Part shown: piece by piece, positions 1-8,535 of the stretch
Position numbering within the stretch: position 1 is the stretch's first letter
How the letters are laid out: each line of letters opens with the position of its first letter
From: Glutamicibacter sp. MNS18
GTDB taxonomy: Bacteria; Actinomycetota; Actinomycetes; Actinomycetales; Micrococcaceae
DNA length: 64,000 bases
NCBI RefSeq assembly: GCF_026107515.2
Contig: NZ_JAPCHW010000004.1
Coordinates: 310,001-374,000, forward strand
Reading direction: 5' to 3'
Notes under the pieces: generated by a model
Told to the model about the DNA's origin: nothing
The model's database searches: none
Seen by the model: only the letters and a program-made list of their open reading frames with translations
Position numbers and translations under genes: made by a program

Positions 1-95
1 GTCGTGCAGTCAACGACATTCGGGGGTATCCGCTAGCAAAATCGGGGTTTGCGGGTGGTCGTCAACGGTTTTCCGCGTGCTGTCCGCCATGGGTC

Positions 96-123
96 CCAGC
101 CAGGTGCCCGGGCACCTGGCTGG
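96..123. terminator. Perfect 28-bp palindrome downstream of the molybdopterin oxidoreductase
   Basis: Two 14-nt arms, reading CCAGCCAGGTGCCC on the left, form an uninterrupted palindrome 24 nt past the stop of the minus-strand oxidoreductase gene. It would fold into a very stable hairpin in the transcript. There is no clear T-run after it, so it may be a weak or factor-assisted terminator, an mRNA 3'-end stabiliser or a protein-binding palindrome. Confidence 0.5.
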
Positions 124-146
124 TGGTTCGTCCGGGGATAGCGGCG

Positions 147-1703
147 TTACTCGACGGAGAACTGCAGCCGATGCCATCCGGATGAACCATCGGGAGCGGG
201 ATCCGCCTTCTGCCCGCTCTGCAACTGCCCGTCCCCGTCGTAGGCGCGCACCGTTACGGTGTGCGTACCCGGCTGGCCACCGGGCCACACAAACCGCCAT
301 TGCCGCCAGGTATCCACGCTAGCCTCGGACGCCAGTTCGGCCTCCTGCCAGTCGCCGTCATCCACCTGTACCTCGATACGGGAGATGCCGCTGGTCTGTG
401 CCCAGGCGCTACCACCCATCACCACTTCACCAACCGGAAGCCGGGCGAATGGTCGAGGGGTATCGACACGGGAGGACATCTTGATCGGCCCCTTCGCGGA
501 CCAGCCGCGAGTGGTCCAATACGCCGTCTTGTCCTGGAACCGGGTCACCTCCAGGTCCACCAGCCACTTGGTGGCTGAGACATAGCCGTAGAGACCCGGA
601 ACCACCATGCGAACCGGAAACCCGTGTTCCAGCGGCAACGGCTCGTCGTTCATCCCGATGGCCAGCAACGCCATCCGGTCGTCGGTGAGTACTGTCAGCG
701 GTGTCGAGGCGCTGAAACCGTCAACCGAGGTCGACAAGACCATATCGGCGCCGGTGGTGGGCACGGCCCGTTCCAGCAGTTTGCGCAGCGGATAGCCCAG
801 CCACTTGGCGTTGCCCACCAAATCCCCGCCTACTGGATTTGAGACACAGGTCAGGGTCAGGTACGTCTCGACCAGGTCTTCGGCCAGCAGTTGCTCGAAG
901 CTGAGCGTGAATTCGTTCTCCACCATGCCGTGAACCCGCAGGGACCATTGGGCCGGGTCGATCACCGGTACCGACAAGGCGGTATCGATCCGGTAGAAAT
1001 CCTGGTTGGGGGTTATGAACGGGGGCATCTGCGCCATCGGGAACTGTACGGCTGCGGGCAGGGGAGCGGCCTTGCGGCTGGCCTCCGGCAAGCCCAGCGC
1101 GGCCCGCGCCGCTTCCGCCGCATTCCTGGCCGCTGTCAGGGACTTCGCAACCCCCGCCGCCAGCACCGCTGCCGCCAGTGACACCGACGAAGCGAGCAGG
1201 AAGTCCCGTCGGCTGGAACCTGCCCTGCCCGGAGCGTGGATCCCACCGGGGATGCGGGACGCCAGGACCGTCAGCCACTTCAGGACTGCCAGGCCGCATG
1301 CGGTCCCCAGGAGGATGGGCACCAGGTCACCTGCCCCGGTGGACGCCCGGGAGATCATGGCCACGGCTACCACGGCAGCCAGCAGGATGATCGCGGCGGC
1401 GGACAACCGGTAGCTGCGCCGGGCCAGCAGGCCCAGCAGGGCGGATACCACGGCGCCCACCACGCCAATACAGATGAACAGCACCAGTTTGTCGTTCATA
1501 CCGAACAGGGAAATGGCGAGATCCTTCAACCAGGGCGGGGTGAAGTCGATGGTGGTGGAGCCCAGGGCAACCATTGGCGAGGAGGAGACGGAAAAGAATA
1601 CCGACACCAGCTGGGCGGTACCGAACAGCATTGCGCCGGCACAGATCCCGGATAGCGCGGCAGTGATTGAATTCCACCGCCCGCTTGGTGCTGTTCGTTC
1701 CAT
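147..1703 (-). CDS. Membrane-anchored molybdopterin-dependent oxidoreductase (sulfite oxidase / MsrP-like family)
   Basis: The 518-residue protein starts with about four membrane helices (roughly residues 12-40, 75-93, 100-119 and 125-147). A twin-arginine motif SRRDFLL follows near residue 165, then a second hydrophobic stretch. The rest is the sulfite-oxidase-type molybdopterin domain. Cys286, in TLTCVSNPVGG, is the expected molybdenum ligand, and the C-terminal part resembles the Mo-co dimerisation domain. The Tat motif and helices place the catalytic domain outside the membrane. The start is the ATG at 1703 with GGGGTG upstream. It is the last gene of the fasciclin-sigK-rskA-oxidoreductase minus-strand run, 128 nt after rskA. 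The substrate cannot be read from sequence; a role in redox repair of exported proteins or sulfite oxidation is inference. Confidence 0.85.
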   Translation of the reverse strand: MERTAPSGRWNSITAALSGICAGAMLFGTAQLVSVFFSVSSSPMVALGSTTIDFTPPWLKDLAISLFGMNDKLVLFICIGVVGAVVSALLGLLARRSYRLSAAAIILLAAVVAVAMISRASTGAGDLVPILLGTACGLAVLKWLTVLASRIPGGIHAPGRAGSSRRDFLLASSVSLAAAVLAAGVAKSLTAARNAAEAARAALGLPEASRKAAPLPAAVQFPMAQMPPFITPNQDFYRIDTALSVPVIDPAQWSLRVHGMVENEFTLSFEQLLAEDLVETYLTLTCVSNPVGGDLVGNAKWLGYPLRKLLERAVPTTGADMVLSTSVDGFSASTPLTVLTDDRMALLAIGMNDEPLPLEHGFPVRMVVPGLYGYVSATKWLVDLEVTRFQDKTAYWTTRGWSAKGPIKMSSRVDTPRPFARLPVGEVVMGGSAWAQTSGISRIEVQVDDGDWQEAELASEASVDTWRQWRFVWPGGQPGTHTVTVRAYDGDGQLQSGQKADPAPDGSSGWHRLQFSVE

Positions 1704-1831
1704 TGCCGTTCACCCCGTAGGTTGTTGCCATCATTGTCCCCCGTCCAGCCGGGGCGGGGGATAACCTCTCACTGCTTCTTCGGAGCACCGGCACGAACGG
1801 ATTGGAACCGGAGGCATCCGGTTCCCTGGCT

Positions 1832-2587
1832 TCAGAGCTCCTGCACCATGATGGGCTCGGTGGTGGGCGAATCCGATCCGGTGGAAGGCTCCACGGTGAT
1901 CCCGAAGTGCGTGACACCCTCCATGGAGCCGGAGATCATTTTCACGCCGTCCGCCTCGGTGCCACCGAGCATCCCTGCCGACGCTGCGCCGTCGGCGGAG
2001 ATCAGCCACAGCTCATAGCCCATGTTGCTGGGCAGCTCGGGCATTCCGGCGGTTGCCACCGCCATCATTCCCGCGGTCGCCGAGTAGGACAGGGTGACCG
2101 TGGCCCCGTTGTCCATGGTCTGCGACTTGGACTGCACATCTGCCGACGCAAGGATCTGGATGAGTTCGTCCTGGCGCGAAGACAGGGCATCCAGTCGCTG
2201 CTCCAGTTCGCGCTGCTGCGTGTTCTGGTTCAGTACCACCGCGCCCAACCCTCCGGCGGCGAGCAACAGCACGCCGGCAGCCAGGGCGAAGAACCGTTGC
2301 ACGGTCCTACCCGTCCCCGGTGCTGCCGGCGTTTCCGGCGGCGGTACCGGGGGCAGCTGTTCGGTGGTGCGGATGGTGTCCATGAGCCGGGCCTTGACCC
2401 GGGGTGGTGGATCGACCGGATCGGTGCTCAATCCCAGCAGTGCCGCGGTCTGTTGCAGTTCGTCGATTTCGTCCCTCACCGTGGCCGATTCCCCGGCCTG
2501 GCGCAGGAGGTCCTCGCGCTCGGTATCACCCAGCGCGTTCAGGGAGAAGCTGCCGGCCAGCTCGTTGTCGTTGTGCTTGTTCTCCAT
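1832..2587 (-). CDS. rskA: Anti-sigma-K factor RskA
   Basis: This 251-residue single-pass membrane anti-sigma factor has a cytoplasmic N-terminal part (residues 1 to about 95), one helix at about 98-120 (FFALAAGVLLLAAGG) and an extracytoplasmic RskA domain with a GYELWLIS motif. The family binds and inactivates SigK until regulated proteolysis releases it. The ATG shares its A with the sigK TAA stop (TAATG), indicating translational coupling and roughly equimolar production. The open frame extends further upstream, but that part lies in another frame of sigK and is not used. A zinc-binding HxxxCxxC motif is absent, as expected for RskA-type proteins. Confidence 0.9.
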   Translation of the reverse strand: MENKHNDNELAGSFSLNALGDTEREDLLRQAGESATVRDEIDELQQTAALLGLSTDPVDPPPRVKARLMDTIRTTEQLPPVPPPETPAAPGTGRTVQRFFALAAGVLLLAAGGLGAVVLNQNTQQRELEQRLDALSSRQDELIQILASADVQSKSQTMDNGATVTLSYSATAGMMAVATAGMPELPSNMGYELWLISADGAASAGMLGGTEADGVKMISGSMEGVTHFGITVEPSTGSDSPTTEPIMVQEL

Positions 2588-3189
2588 TACGCCACCCCCA
2601 TCAGGTCTCGAAGTCTGATCATTCCATCGCGTATCCGTGTCTTGGCCGTTCCCACCGGGATCTTCAACCTGTCGGCTACCTCGTGGTGGGTGTACCCGCC
2701 AAAGTAGGCCAGCTCGATGGCCTCGCGTTGGCCCTCGCTCAGCCGCTGCAGCGCCTGCGCCACCCGCAGGCTCTCGTCGTGCAGGATCGCGTTTTCCTCG
2801 ACATTGTCGTAGCTGGCCTGGTAGTCCTTGATCCCGACGCGCAGGTCCCGCTCCCGGCTGGATTGGCTGGAACGGACCCGGTCCACGGCCCGGCGGTGCG
2901 CCAAGGTCAGCAGCCACGTGGTCACGGTGCCACGGGCCGGGTCGAAGCGGGTCGCATACTGCCAGGCCTCGACGAAAACCTCCTGGAGAACTTCCTCGCT
3001 TTGCGCCCCGTCGCGCAGGATGCGGCGGACCAGCCCGAAGACCCGGGCCGAGAGCATGTCGTAGAGCTGCTCGAAGGAAGCCTCGTTTCCCGCAGCGATC
3101 TGAAGCATCAGGTCTTCCGGTGAGCAGCCGGACCCCTCGGGTGTTTCACCTGGTCGGTTCGAACTCATAGAGCTAAGCGTCTCATGCAT
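2587..3189 (-). CDS. sigK: ECF RNA polymerase sigma factor SigK
   Basis: The protein is about 200 residues. Region 2 lies around residues 35-100 (EVLQEVFVEAWQYATRFDP), and region 4 with a helix-turn-helix lies near the C terminus (LAYFGGYTHHEVADRLKIPVG). The pairing with RskA and with a fasciclin lipoprotein reproduces the mycobacterial SigK-RskA-MPT70/MPT83 association, which supports the subtype. Start choice is open: ATG at 3189 has a purine-rich upstream region, ATG at 3168 (MSSNRPGE) is also possible, and the open frame extends to 3240. It is coupled to rskA by a one-base stop/start overlap and is likely autoregulated through the promoter in front of the fasciclin gene. Confidence 0.9.
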   Translation of the reverse strand: MHETLSSMSSNRPGETPEGSGCSPEDLMLQIAAGNEASFEQLYDMLSARVFGLVRRILRDGAQSEEVLQEVFVEAWQYATRFDPARGTVTTWLLTLAHRRAVDRVRSSQSSRERDLRVGIKDYQASYDNVEENAILHDESLRVAQALQRLSEGQREAIELAYFGGYTHHEVADRLKIPVGTAKTRIRDGMIRLRDLMGVA

Positions 3190-3279
3190 TCTCTGAACTT
3201 TCGTACTGTTTTCTGGTTGGATGCGCTGGCGGGAGTCCAATGCTCGGGAGGGCTTCTAGGGAACATGAAACCAGGGTGC

Positions 3280-3309
3280 GGTGCTCGGGTCCGGGTCTCC
3301 CTGAGCACC
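3280..3309 (-). terminator. Hairpin between fasciclin gene and sigK
   Basis: A GGTGCTC/GAGCACC inverted repeat (7 bp, plus a bulged GGG/CCC extension) lies in the 164-nt gap between the fasciclin stop and sigK. It has no T-run. It could act as a partial terminator or processing site that lowers sigK expression relative to the abundant surface lipoprotein. That role is inference. Confidence 0.4.
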
Positions 3310-3353
3310 GACCCCCTGGCCGGTTTACATCCGTTGACTTGTCTTGGGGCCGG

Positions 3354-4022
3354 CTACTTTGCCGGTGGCATCAGGACGGTGTCAACCAGGTAGACCACCG
3401 CATTGGCGGTCTGCACCCCGCCACAGATGACCTGTGCACCGTTGACCATCAGCGCATCGCCGCTGCCGGTGACCTCGACATCCTGCCCTTCGACGGTGGT
3501 ATGCATGCCGGGCAGGTCGGCGGGCAAGATCTGGCCGGGAACCACGTGGTAGGTCAGCACGCTGGAGAGCATCGCCGAATCCTCGACCACGGCGTTCAGG
3601 TCATCCTCGGGAATGGCGCCGAATGCGTCATCCACCGGTGCGAAGACGGTGAACTCATCGCCGTTGAGTGTGTCGACCAGATCGACTTCCGGATTCAGCT
3701 CCCCGGAGACGGCCTTGGCCAGGGTCGTGAGCAGCGGGTTGTTCGAAGCGGCCACCGCCACCGGATCCTGGGCCATGCCCTCGACCGAACCCTCACCGCT
3801 TGGCACCGTCTCGGCGTAGGCGGCGCAACCCGGCCCAACGAGGTGTGCGGCCGGATCCATGGCGGCTTCGCTTTCCATGCCCGGACTGGTGGAGGCCGCT
3901 TCGGAGCTGGTCGGCGTCTCGGAAACCTCCATACCGGTGTCGGTGGAACAGGCGCTGAGCCCCAACGCTGCCACCGCGATCAGGCCGAGTGCTCCAGCGA
4001 ACTTGCTTGACGTGCGCTTCAT
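3354..4022 (-). CDS. Fasciclin (FAS1)-domain lipoprotein, MPT83/MPT70-like
   Basis: The 222-residue precursor has a lipoprotein signal peptide (lipobox LSAC near residues 22-25). A low-complexity Ser/Thr/Glu/Ala linker follows, then one FAS1 domain from about residue 80 to the end ([36 protein letters not shown]). Such proteins are surface-anchored adhesion-type lipoproteins. In mycobacteria the homologous MPT83/MPT70 genes are the main SigK targets, and here the gene sits directly upstream of sigK. The ATG at 4022 has a good ribosome site (AAGGAG, 7-nt spacing). The linker and single domain resemble MPT83 more than the secreted MPT70. Confidence 0.9.
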   Translation of the reverse strand: MKRTSSKFAGALGLIAVAALGLSACSTDTGMEVSETPTSSEAASTSPGMESEAAMDPAAHLVGPGCAAYAETVPSGEGSVEGMAQDPVAVAASNNPLLTTLAKAVSGELNPEVDLVDTLNGDEFTVFAPVDDAFGAIPEDDLNAVVEDSAMLSSVLTYHVVPGQILPADLPGMHTTVEGQDVEVTGSGDALMVNGAQVICGGVQTANAVVYLVDTVLMPPAK

Positions 4023-4096
4023 GTCGTACTCCTTGCCTGGTGACGATGAACATCGTCATGTGCTCCCGACCTTCTTGGTGCGGGTTGTCCTAAGTC

Positions 4097-4124
4097 ATTC
4101 GGTGCCGGTTGGAGAATGGATTGG
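4097..4124 (-). promoter_or_regulatory. Candidate SigK promoter of the fasciclin-sigK-rskA operon
   Basis: On the minus strand CCAATC (4124-4119) and CCGAAT (4102-4097) are separated by 16 nt. The mycobacterial SigK consensus I recall is CCATCC-N16/17-CCGAAT, so the -10 element matches fully and the -35 in four of six bases. It lies about 75 nt upstream of the fasciclin start. The match fits an autoregulated SigK operon. Confidence 0.5.
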
Positions 4125-4321
4125 AATCCTTCCAAGTTTTCCGCAACGGACCGCTGCGCAGGTCCTGGTTGCCGCGCCCCGAAGTGCTGGCTGGTCCGTA
4201 CCGGAAGACCGGCCGGGAACAACCGTGCTCCATGGGGCCTTGCCCACGGGACGGGAGACGGGTACGGGTGTCATCTGCCACGCTTCGGTCTTAGGGCAGG
4301 CATAAATTATGCGCCAACCCA

Positions 4322-4327
4322 TATACT
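4322..4327 (+). promoter_or_regulatory. -10 element TATACT just ahead of truB (possible leaderless start)
   Basis: TATACT ends 7 nt before the truB GTG. That places a transcription start at or next to the start codon. The only purine-rich stretch, GGAAGG, sits one base from the GTG and is too close for a normal ribosome site. Leaderless transcripts are common in actinobacteria. No convincing -35 hexamer is seen. Confidence 0.4.
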
Positions 4328-4334
4328 GGAAGGC

Positions 4335-5258
4335 GTGAGTAAAGCCGGGCAGAACACTGAAGAGCAGGCCTCGGGCCTCGTATTGGTCGACAAGGATCAG
4401 GGAATGACCTCCCATGACGTGGTGGGCCGCATCCGCCGTCTTGCGGGCACCCGAAAGGTGGGCCACGCGGGCACCCTGGATCCCATGGCCACGGGCGTGC
4501 TGGTGATCGGCGTCAACAAGGCCACCCGGTTGCTGACCTACATCGTGGGCCACGACAAGACCTACACCGCCACCATCCGCCTGGGACAGAACACTGTCAC
4601 CGATGATGCCGAGGGTGAGATTATTTCCGAGCGGATCGCGGCCGCCATCACCGATGAGGACATCGAGCGTGAAGTGGCCAAGCTGCGCGGCGAGATCGAG
4701 CAGGTTCCCAGCCAGGTTTCTGCCATCAAGGTGGATGGCAAACGGTCCTATGCACGCGTTCGTGCCGGTGAACAGGTGGAGCTCAAGGCCCGCCCGGTGA
4801 CCATTAGCCGCTTCGAGATCCACCAGGTGCGCCGTGAGGCCGCTGGCAAGGTCCTGGACGTGGACGTGACGGTCGCCTGCTCCTCCGGAACCTATATCCG
4901 GGCATTGGCCCGTGACCTGGGTGAGGCCCTGAACGTCGGGGGACACCTTACGGCCCTGCGCCGCACGGAGGTCGGCCCCTACCAGATTTCACAGGCGAAA
5001 CGTCTGGCCGAGTTGGCTGACGAATTCGGCATGCTGCCCTTGGACCAGGCCGCGGCTGCGTTGTTCCCCAACCGCACGGTGAGCGTGGACGAAGCCGTCG
5101 AACTGTCGTTCGGACGTGCCATCGCCGCCTCCAGCACGGTCATGGAGGTCAGCCAGGGTGATCTGGTTGCGGCTTTCTCCCCGAACGGCACCTTGGTGGC
5201 CCTGCTCAAGGACCAGGGCGAGAAGGCCCGTACCCAGCTGGTCTTCACTGCCAAGTAG
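4335..5258 (+). CDS. truB: tRNA pseudouridine(55) synthase TruB
   Basis: The 307-residue enzyme isomerises U55 in the T-loop of tRNAs. The hallmark GHAGTLDPMATGVL motif carries the catalytic Asp49, and the HDKTYTA and SSGTYIRALARDLG segments are typical of the family. A C-terminal extension resembling the PUA-like tail of actinobacterial TruB is present. The GTG at 4335 is chosen because the conserved core begins only about 13 residues later; the open frame extends further upstream into the fasciclin promoter region. It is followed after 38 nt by two small membrane-protein genes and ribF, the usual actinobacterial neighbourhood. Confidence 0.96.
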   Translation: MSKAGQNTEEQASGLVLVDKDQGMTSHDVVGRIRRLAGTRKVGHAGTLDPMATGVLVIGVNKATRLLTYIVGHDKTYTATIRLGQNTVTDDAEGEIISERIAAAITDEDIEREVAKLRGEIEQVPSQVSAIKVDGKRSYARVRAGEQVELKARPVTISRFEIHQVRREAAGKVLDVDVTVACSSGTYIRALARDLGEALNVGGHLTALRRTEVGPYQISQAKRLAELADEFGMLPLDQAAAALFPNRTVSVDEAVELSFGRAIAASSTVMEVSQGDLVAAFSPNGTLVALLKDQGEKARTQLVFTAK

Positions 5259-5296
5259 CCATGACACGCACATTCGTACCGAAAGGGCACTAGCCT

Positions 5297-5674
5297 GTGA
5301 TCATTGTTGACGGCTTCTTCATCGCCGGGGCCATCATCTGTGGTGTTGCGGCGTTGCTCGGTCTGGTAGCCACGGTGATCCGCAGGCACCCGGATGACTA
5401 TGCGCTGATCGCCACGGCACTGACCGAGGTGTACCTGGTCGTGTACGGAATCGCTGCGGGTATCCGCCAGGCCGGTGGGGAAACGGTGACCGGGGAGCTC
5501 TGGGAATTCTGGGGCTACTTGATCACCGCGCTGATCATCCCGCCGATTGCCTTCTTCTGGGCGATCAGCGACAAGAGCCGATGGGCCAACGCCGTGTTGA
5601 CGGCCAGCGCGCTAATAGTTTTCGTGATGGTGTTCCGCATGGAACAGATTTGGGATGCAGGAGCATTGGTATGA
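5297..5674 (+). CDS. Small membrane protein, unknown function
   Basis: The 125-residue protein has four predicted membrane helices (about residues 4-26, 38-60, 70-92 and 98-118) and a short cytoplasmic loop RRHPDDY. It starts with GTG and has a weak AAAGGG upstream. It overlaps the next membrane-protein gene by four bases (ATGA), so the two are probably translated together and may form a complex. Its place between truB and ribF is typical of integral membrane proteins of unknown function in Arthrobacter-type genomes. No catalytic motif is visible. Confidence 0.8.
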   Translation: MIIVDGFFIAGAIICGVAALLGLVATVIRRHPDDYALIATALTEVYLVVYGIAAGIRQAGGETVTGELWEFWGYLITALIIPPIAFFWAISDKSRWANAVLTASALIVFVMVFRMEQIWDAGALV

Positions 5675-6147
5675 GTGAAAAGCAGCGCACTTCGCGCATC
5701 GTCGACGCCGCGGCCGCTCGCAAGGGTGCCCGACCGGAAAGCAAACCGGGACGCTCCACGGGACTGGGACGGATCATCATCGCCGTCTACGGCGTGCTCG
5801 CTTTATCGGCAACCATCCGGGCGCTGTACCAGATGATCTTCCGTGATTTTTCAGAGGCCCCGGTAGCCTACACCCTGTCGCTACTTGCCGGACTGGTCTA
5901 CATCCTGGCCACGTTCACCCTGGCCTCGGCCAAGCCCAGGGCCTGGTTCCTTTCCCTGTGCGCCGTATCATTCGAACTCGTCGGTGTGCTGGTCGTGGGA
6001 ACCCTGTCCTTTACCCATCCGGAACTTTTCGCCCATGACTCGGTGTGGAGTTTCTTCGGCAAGGGGTACGGGTACATCCCATTGGTTCTCCCGGTGGTGG
6101 GCCTGTGGTGGCTGTACCGTAACCGTGATGAACGTCTGTCGGTCTAG
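5671..6147 (+). CDS. Membrane protein with charged N-terminal tail, unknown function
   Basis: The 158-residue protein has a basic, Arg/Ala-rich cytoplasmic N terminus of about 35 residues. Four helices follow (LGRIIIAVYGVLALSA, a segment around VAYTLSLLAGLVYILA, FLSLCAVSFELVGVLVV and YIPLVLPVVGLWWLY). The ATG overlaps the stop of the preceding gene (ATGA) and is served by GGAG. The tail WWLYRNRDERLSV is positively charged and likely cytoplasmic. Partner and function are unknown; coupled translation with the upstream membrane protein is the main clue. Confidence 0.8.
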   Translation: MSEKQRTSRIVDAAAARKGARPESKPGRSTGLGRIIIAVYGVLALSATIRALYQMIFRDFSEAPVAYTLSLLAGLVYILATFTLASAKPRAWFLSLCAVSFELVGVLVVGTLSFTHPELFAHDSVWSFFGKGYGYIPLVLPVVGLWWLYRNRDERLSV

Positions 6148-6204
6148 TCGTGTAAGAATTGCTGGGGCAGCTATAGTTGCCTCAGATCACACAAAAGGAG
6201 CATC

Positions 6205-7155
6205 GTGCACTATTGGAAGGGCCTTGAGGCGGTCCCGGCAGCTGCTGGGCCCACCGTGGTGACCATTGGTAACTTCGACGGAGTCCACCGGGGACACTGC
6301 GAAGTCCTTGAACAGGCCGTCTACCGGGCCAGGGAGCTGGCGGCCAAGTCCGTGGCCATCACCTTCGACCCCCACCCCGCCCTGGTGCACCGTCCGGATC
6401 AGGCCCCCGAACTGATCATGGGACTGGCCGATCGGATCGATTTGCTGGATGCCGTCGGACTCGATGCGGTCTTGATGATCCACTACACCCTTGACTTCGC
6501 GGAGAACTCGGCTGATGACTTCGTCCGTGAGGTCTTTGTGGAGAAACTTGGCGCCGTGGCGGTGGTGGTCGGCCATGACGTGCGTTTCGGCAAGGACAAT
6601 GCCGGCGACTTCGAGTTCATGCAGCAGCTGGGAATCAAGTACGGATTCGACGTTATCGGTGTTGAGGATGTGGGGGACAAGCGCCGTTTGTCATCCACCT
6701 GGGTGCGTGAAGAGCTGTCCGCCGGCAACGTCGAAGGAGCAGCCGAGATCCTGGGCCGCCCGCACCGGATGCGCGGCGAAGTGGTCCACGGGGCAGCCCG
6801 TGGCCGTGAATTGGGGTTTCCCACCGCCAATCTGGCGGCCGATGCCACCGGTATCATCCCGGCCGACGGCGTCTATGCCGGCTGGCTGGTTGACGAAGCG
6901 GACATGCGTTGGCCGGCCGCTATCTCGGTTGGCTCCAACCCCACTTTCGAGGGAGTCTCACGTGTGGTTGAAGCCCACGTCATCGACCGCCCTACCGAGG
7001 ATTTCGGGGACTTCGATCTCTACGGCCAGCAGGTGGTAGTCGAATTCGTCAAGCATCTGCGTCCCATGGTGGCATATCGGGGGATCGAGGCGTTGATCGA
7101 GCAGATGAACGAGGACGTGGAACAGACCCGCAGCGTGCTCTCCACGCAGGTCTGA
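6205..7155 (+). CDS. ribF: Bifunctional riboflavin kinase / FAD synthetase RibF
   Basis: The 316-residue enzyme converts riboflavin to FMN and FMN to FAD. The N-terminal FAD-synthetase half shows GNFDGVHRGH near residue 23, GHDVRFGKDNAGD, and a STWVREEL segment before the junction. The C-terminal flavokinase half shows RGRELGFPTANL, PADGVYAGW and SVGSNPTFEG. The GTG start is supported by AAAGGAG at good spacing. A TATAGT hexamer about 28 nt upstream of the start may be a -10 element, without a clear -35. Flavin supply suits a strain with the many flavoenzymes encoded in this window, but the gene is housekeeping. Confidence 0.97.
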   Translation: MHYWKGLEAVPAAAGPTVVTIGNFDGVHRGHCEVLEQAVYRARELAAKSVAITFDPHPALVHRPDQAPELIMGLADRIDLLDAVGLDAVLMIHYTLDFAENSADDFVREVFVEKLGAVAVVVGHDVRFGKDNAGDFEFMQQLGIKYGFDVIGVEDVGDKRRLSSTWVREELSAGNVEGAAEILGRPHRMRGEVVHGAARGRELGFPTANLAADATGIIPADGVYAGWLVDEADMRWPAAISVGSNPTFEGVSRVVEAHVIDRPTEDFGDFDLYGQQVVVEFVKHLRPMVAYRGIEALIEQMNEDVEQTRSVLSTQV

Positions 7156-7160
7156 AAACC

Positions 7161-7946
7161 GTGTCCGAGATCCCTTCCCTTCCGCAACGTGCCTTCACGG
7201 TAGATGCGCAACGGCGTGCCGAGCTCGCCTCGGCCTTTCAAACAGGTGCCGACAGCTATGACAAGATCCGGCCATCCTACCCGGAAGCCGCCTTGGACTT
7301 CACACTGCATGGGGACCCTGCCAGGGCAGTGGACATTGGTTGCGGCTCGGGGATCTTCACCGAACAACTGGTGGCGCGGGGGCTGGAGGTCACCGCGGTC
7401 GACCCATCCAGGGACATGCTCGATGTGTTGTCCCGCAGGTTGCCGGATGTCCGGACGGTCTGCGCCGGGGGAGAGGACACCGGGCTTGCTGCAGGGAGCG
7501 CACAACTGGTCACCTACGCCCAGGCGTGGCACTGGGTGGAACACCAGGCGGCCAGCGCGGAAGCCGCCCGGTTGCTGACCGAGGGTGGATGGCTGGTATT
7601 GCTCTGGAACCAGCTGGACGTCTCGATTCCGTGGGTTCACAGGCTGGCGCGGATCATGCATGCAGGTGATGTTCATCGCCCGGATCTTCAACCTCCCGTG
7701 GGCAGGCAGTTCGCCGCACCGGAGCACGGTCTGTGGCATTGGTCCATGGGCTTGGACTTCGCAGAGCTGGTCGAACTGACCAAAAGCCGCAGTTACTACC
7801 GCAAATCCAGTGAAAATACCCGCGCCAAGGTGGAAGGCAACCTGGAATGGTACTGGTGTGAACACCTTGGGTATTCGACCACGGAGAGTGTGGCAGTGCC
7901 GTATCTCACCCATGCCTGGAGGGCGCGCAAACGCACTCGCAGGTGA
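7161..7946 (+). CDS. Class I SAM-dependent methyltransferase
   Basis: The 261-residue protein has motif I AVDIGCGSGIFTEQL near residues 55-69, the acidic strand-2 end VTAVDPSRDML, and the motif IV region LVTYAQAWHWV. This arrangement matches small-molecule methyltransferases of the Methyltransf_11/UbiE-like group. It starts with GTG five nucleotides after the ribF stop, so it is probably cotranscribed with ribF. The substrate is unknown. The HWVEHQAA segment resembles trans-aconitate-methyltransferase-like proteins, but this is not decisive. Confidence 0.85.
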   Translation: MSEIPSLPQRAFTVDAQRRAELASAFQTGADSYDKIRPSYPEAALDFTLHGDPARAVDIGCGSGIFTEQLVARGLEVTAVDPSRDMLDVLSRRLPDVRTVCAGGEDTGLAAGSAQLVTYAQAWHWVEHQAASAEAARLLTEGGWLVLLWNQLDVSIPWVHRLARIMHAGDVHRPDLQPPVGRQFAAPEHGLWHWSMGLDFAELVELTKSRSYYRKSSENTRAKVEGNLEWYWCEHLGYSTTESVAVPYLTHAWRARKRTRR

Positions 7947-8053
7947 TAACATTAACGCTGGCCTACGCTGCAGTCCGCGGTTGCGTGGGGCCACGTTGCA
8001 GGGTGATTCCCGGAACATGAATTGTAAGCGCGGTCCAACTCTAGGAGTTTGTT

Positions 8054-8323
8054 ATGGCACTGGATGCCACTATCAAGAATGAAATCATCAAGGCTTACGC
8101 CACCCATGAGGGTGACACCGGTTCGCCTGAGGTTCAGATTGCCGTCATGTCCCGCCGTATCTCGGACCTGACTGAGCACCTGAAGCAGCACAAGCATGAC
8201 CACCACACCCGCCGTGGCCTGATGGCCCTGGTTGGTCGTCGTCGTCGTATGCTCGGCTACCTCAAGAACACCGACATCGAGCGTTACCGTTCGCTGATCG
8301 AACGTCTGGGCCTGCGCAAGTAG
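8054..8323 (+). CDS. rpsO: 30S ribosomal protein S15
   Basis: The protein is 89 residues, the standard family length. Its hallmarks are the [14 protein letters not shown] loop, the [19 protein letters not shown] segment and a [20 protein letters not shown] terminus. It binds 16S rRNA early in small-subunit assembly. The ribosome site AGGAG lies at good spacing before the ATG. rpsO is normally followed by pnp, with little or nothing between them in actinobacteria. Here the two are separated by about 12 kb of accessory genes. Confidence 0.98.
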   Translation: MALDATIKNEIIKAYATHEGDTGSPEVQIAVMSRRISDLTEHLKQHKHDHHTRRGLMALVGRRRRMLGYLKNTDIERYRSLIERLGLRK

Positions 8324-8340
8324 TTCCCTCTCGTATTTGG

Positions 8341-8407
8341 AAAACCCCGGCGCTGCCGTGGGCGAGTCAACGAAAGTTGCACGAGCCTATTGCGGTGTCG
8401 GGGTTTT
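8341..8407 (+). ncRNA. Structured RNA / composite terminator after rpsO
   Basis: AAAACCCCG (8341-8349) pairs perfectly with CGGGGTTTT (8399-8407), giving a terminator-type outer stem. The 49-nt interior is not an ordinary loop. It holds GGGC/GCCT (8360-8363 with 8385-8388) enclosing CAAC-GAAA-GTTG (8368-8379), a hairpin capped by a GNRA tetraloop. The element starts 17 nt after the rpsO stop and probably ends its mRNA. The nested, tetraloop-capped design suggests a retained structured 3' RNA or a regulatory element. The pairings were read by eye, without energy calculation. Confidence 0.5.
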
Positions 8408-8535
8408 CTGCTGCCCATACCAACTTCCTCCCGGTAACCGTGTCCGCAGGTTGTCCCGAAACTTCCCCAGGGTCAAGGAGGTGCCAGTTGAGCCAACGAC
8501 ACTTCGGCAAGCTGGTGTCGTGAAATAATCTGGGT

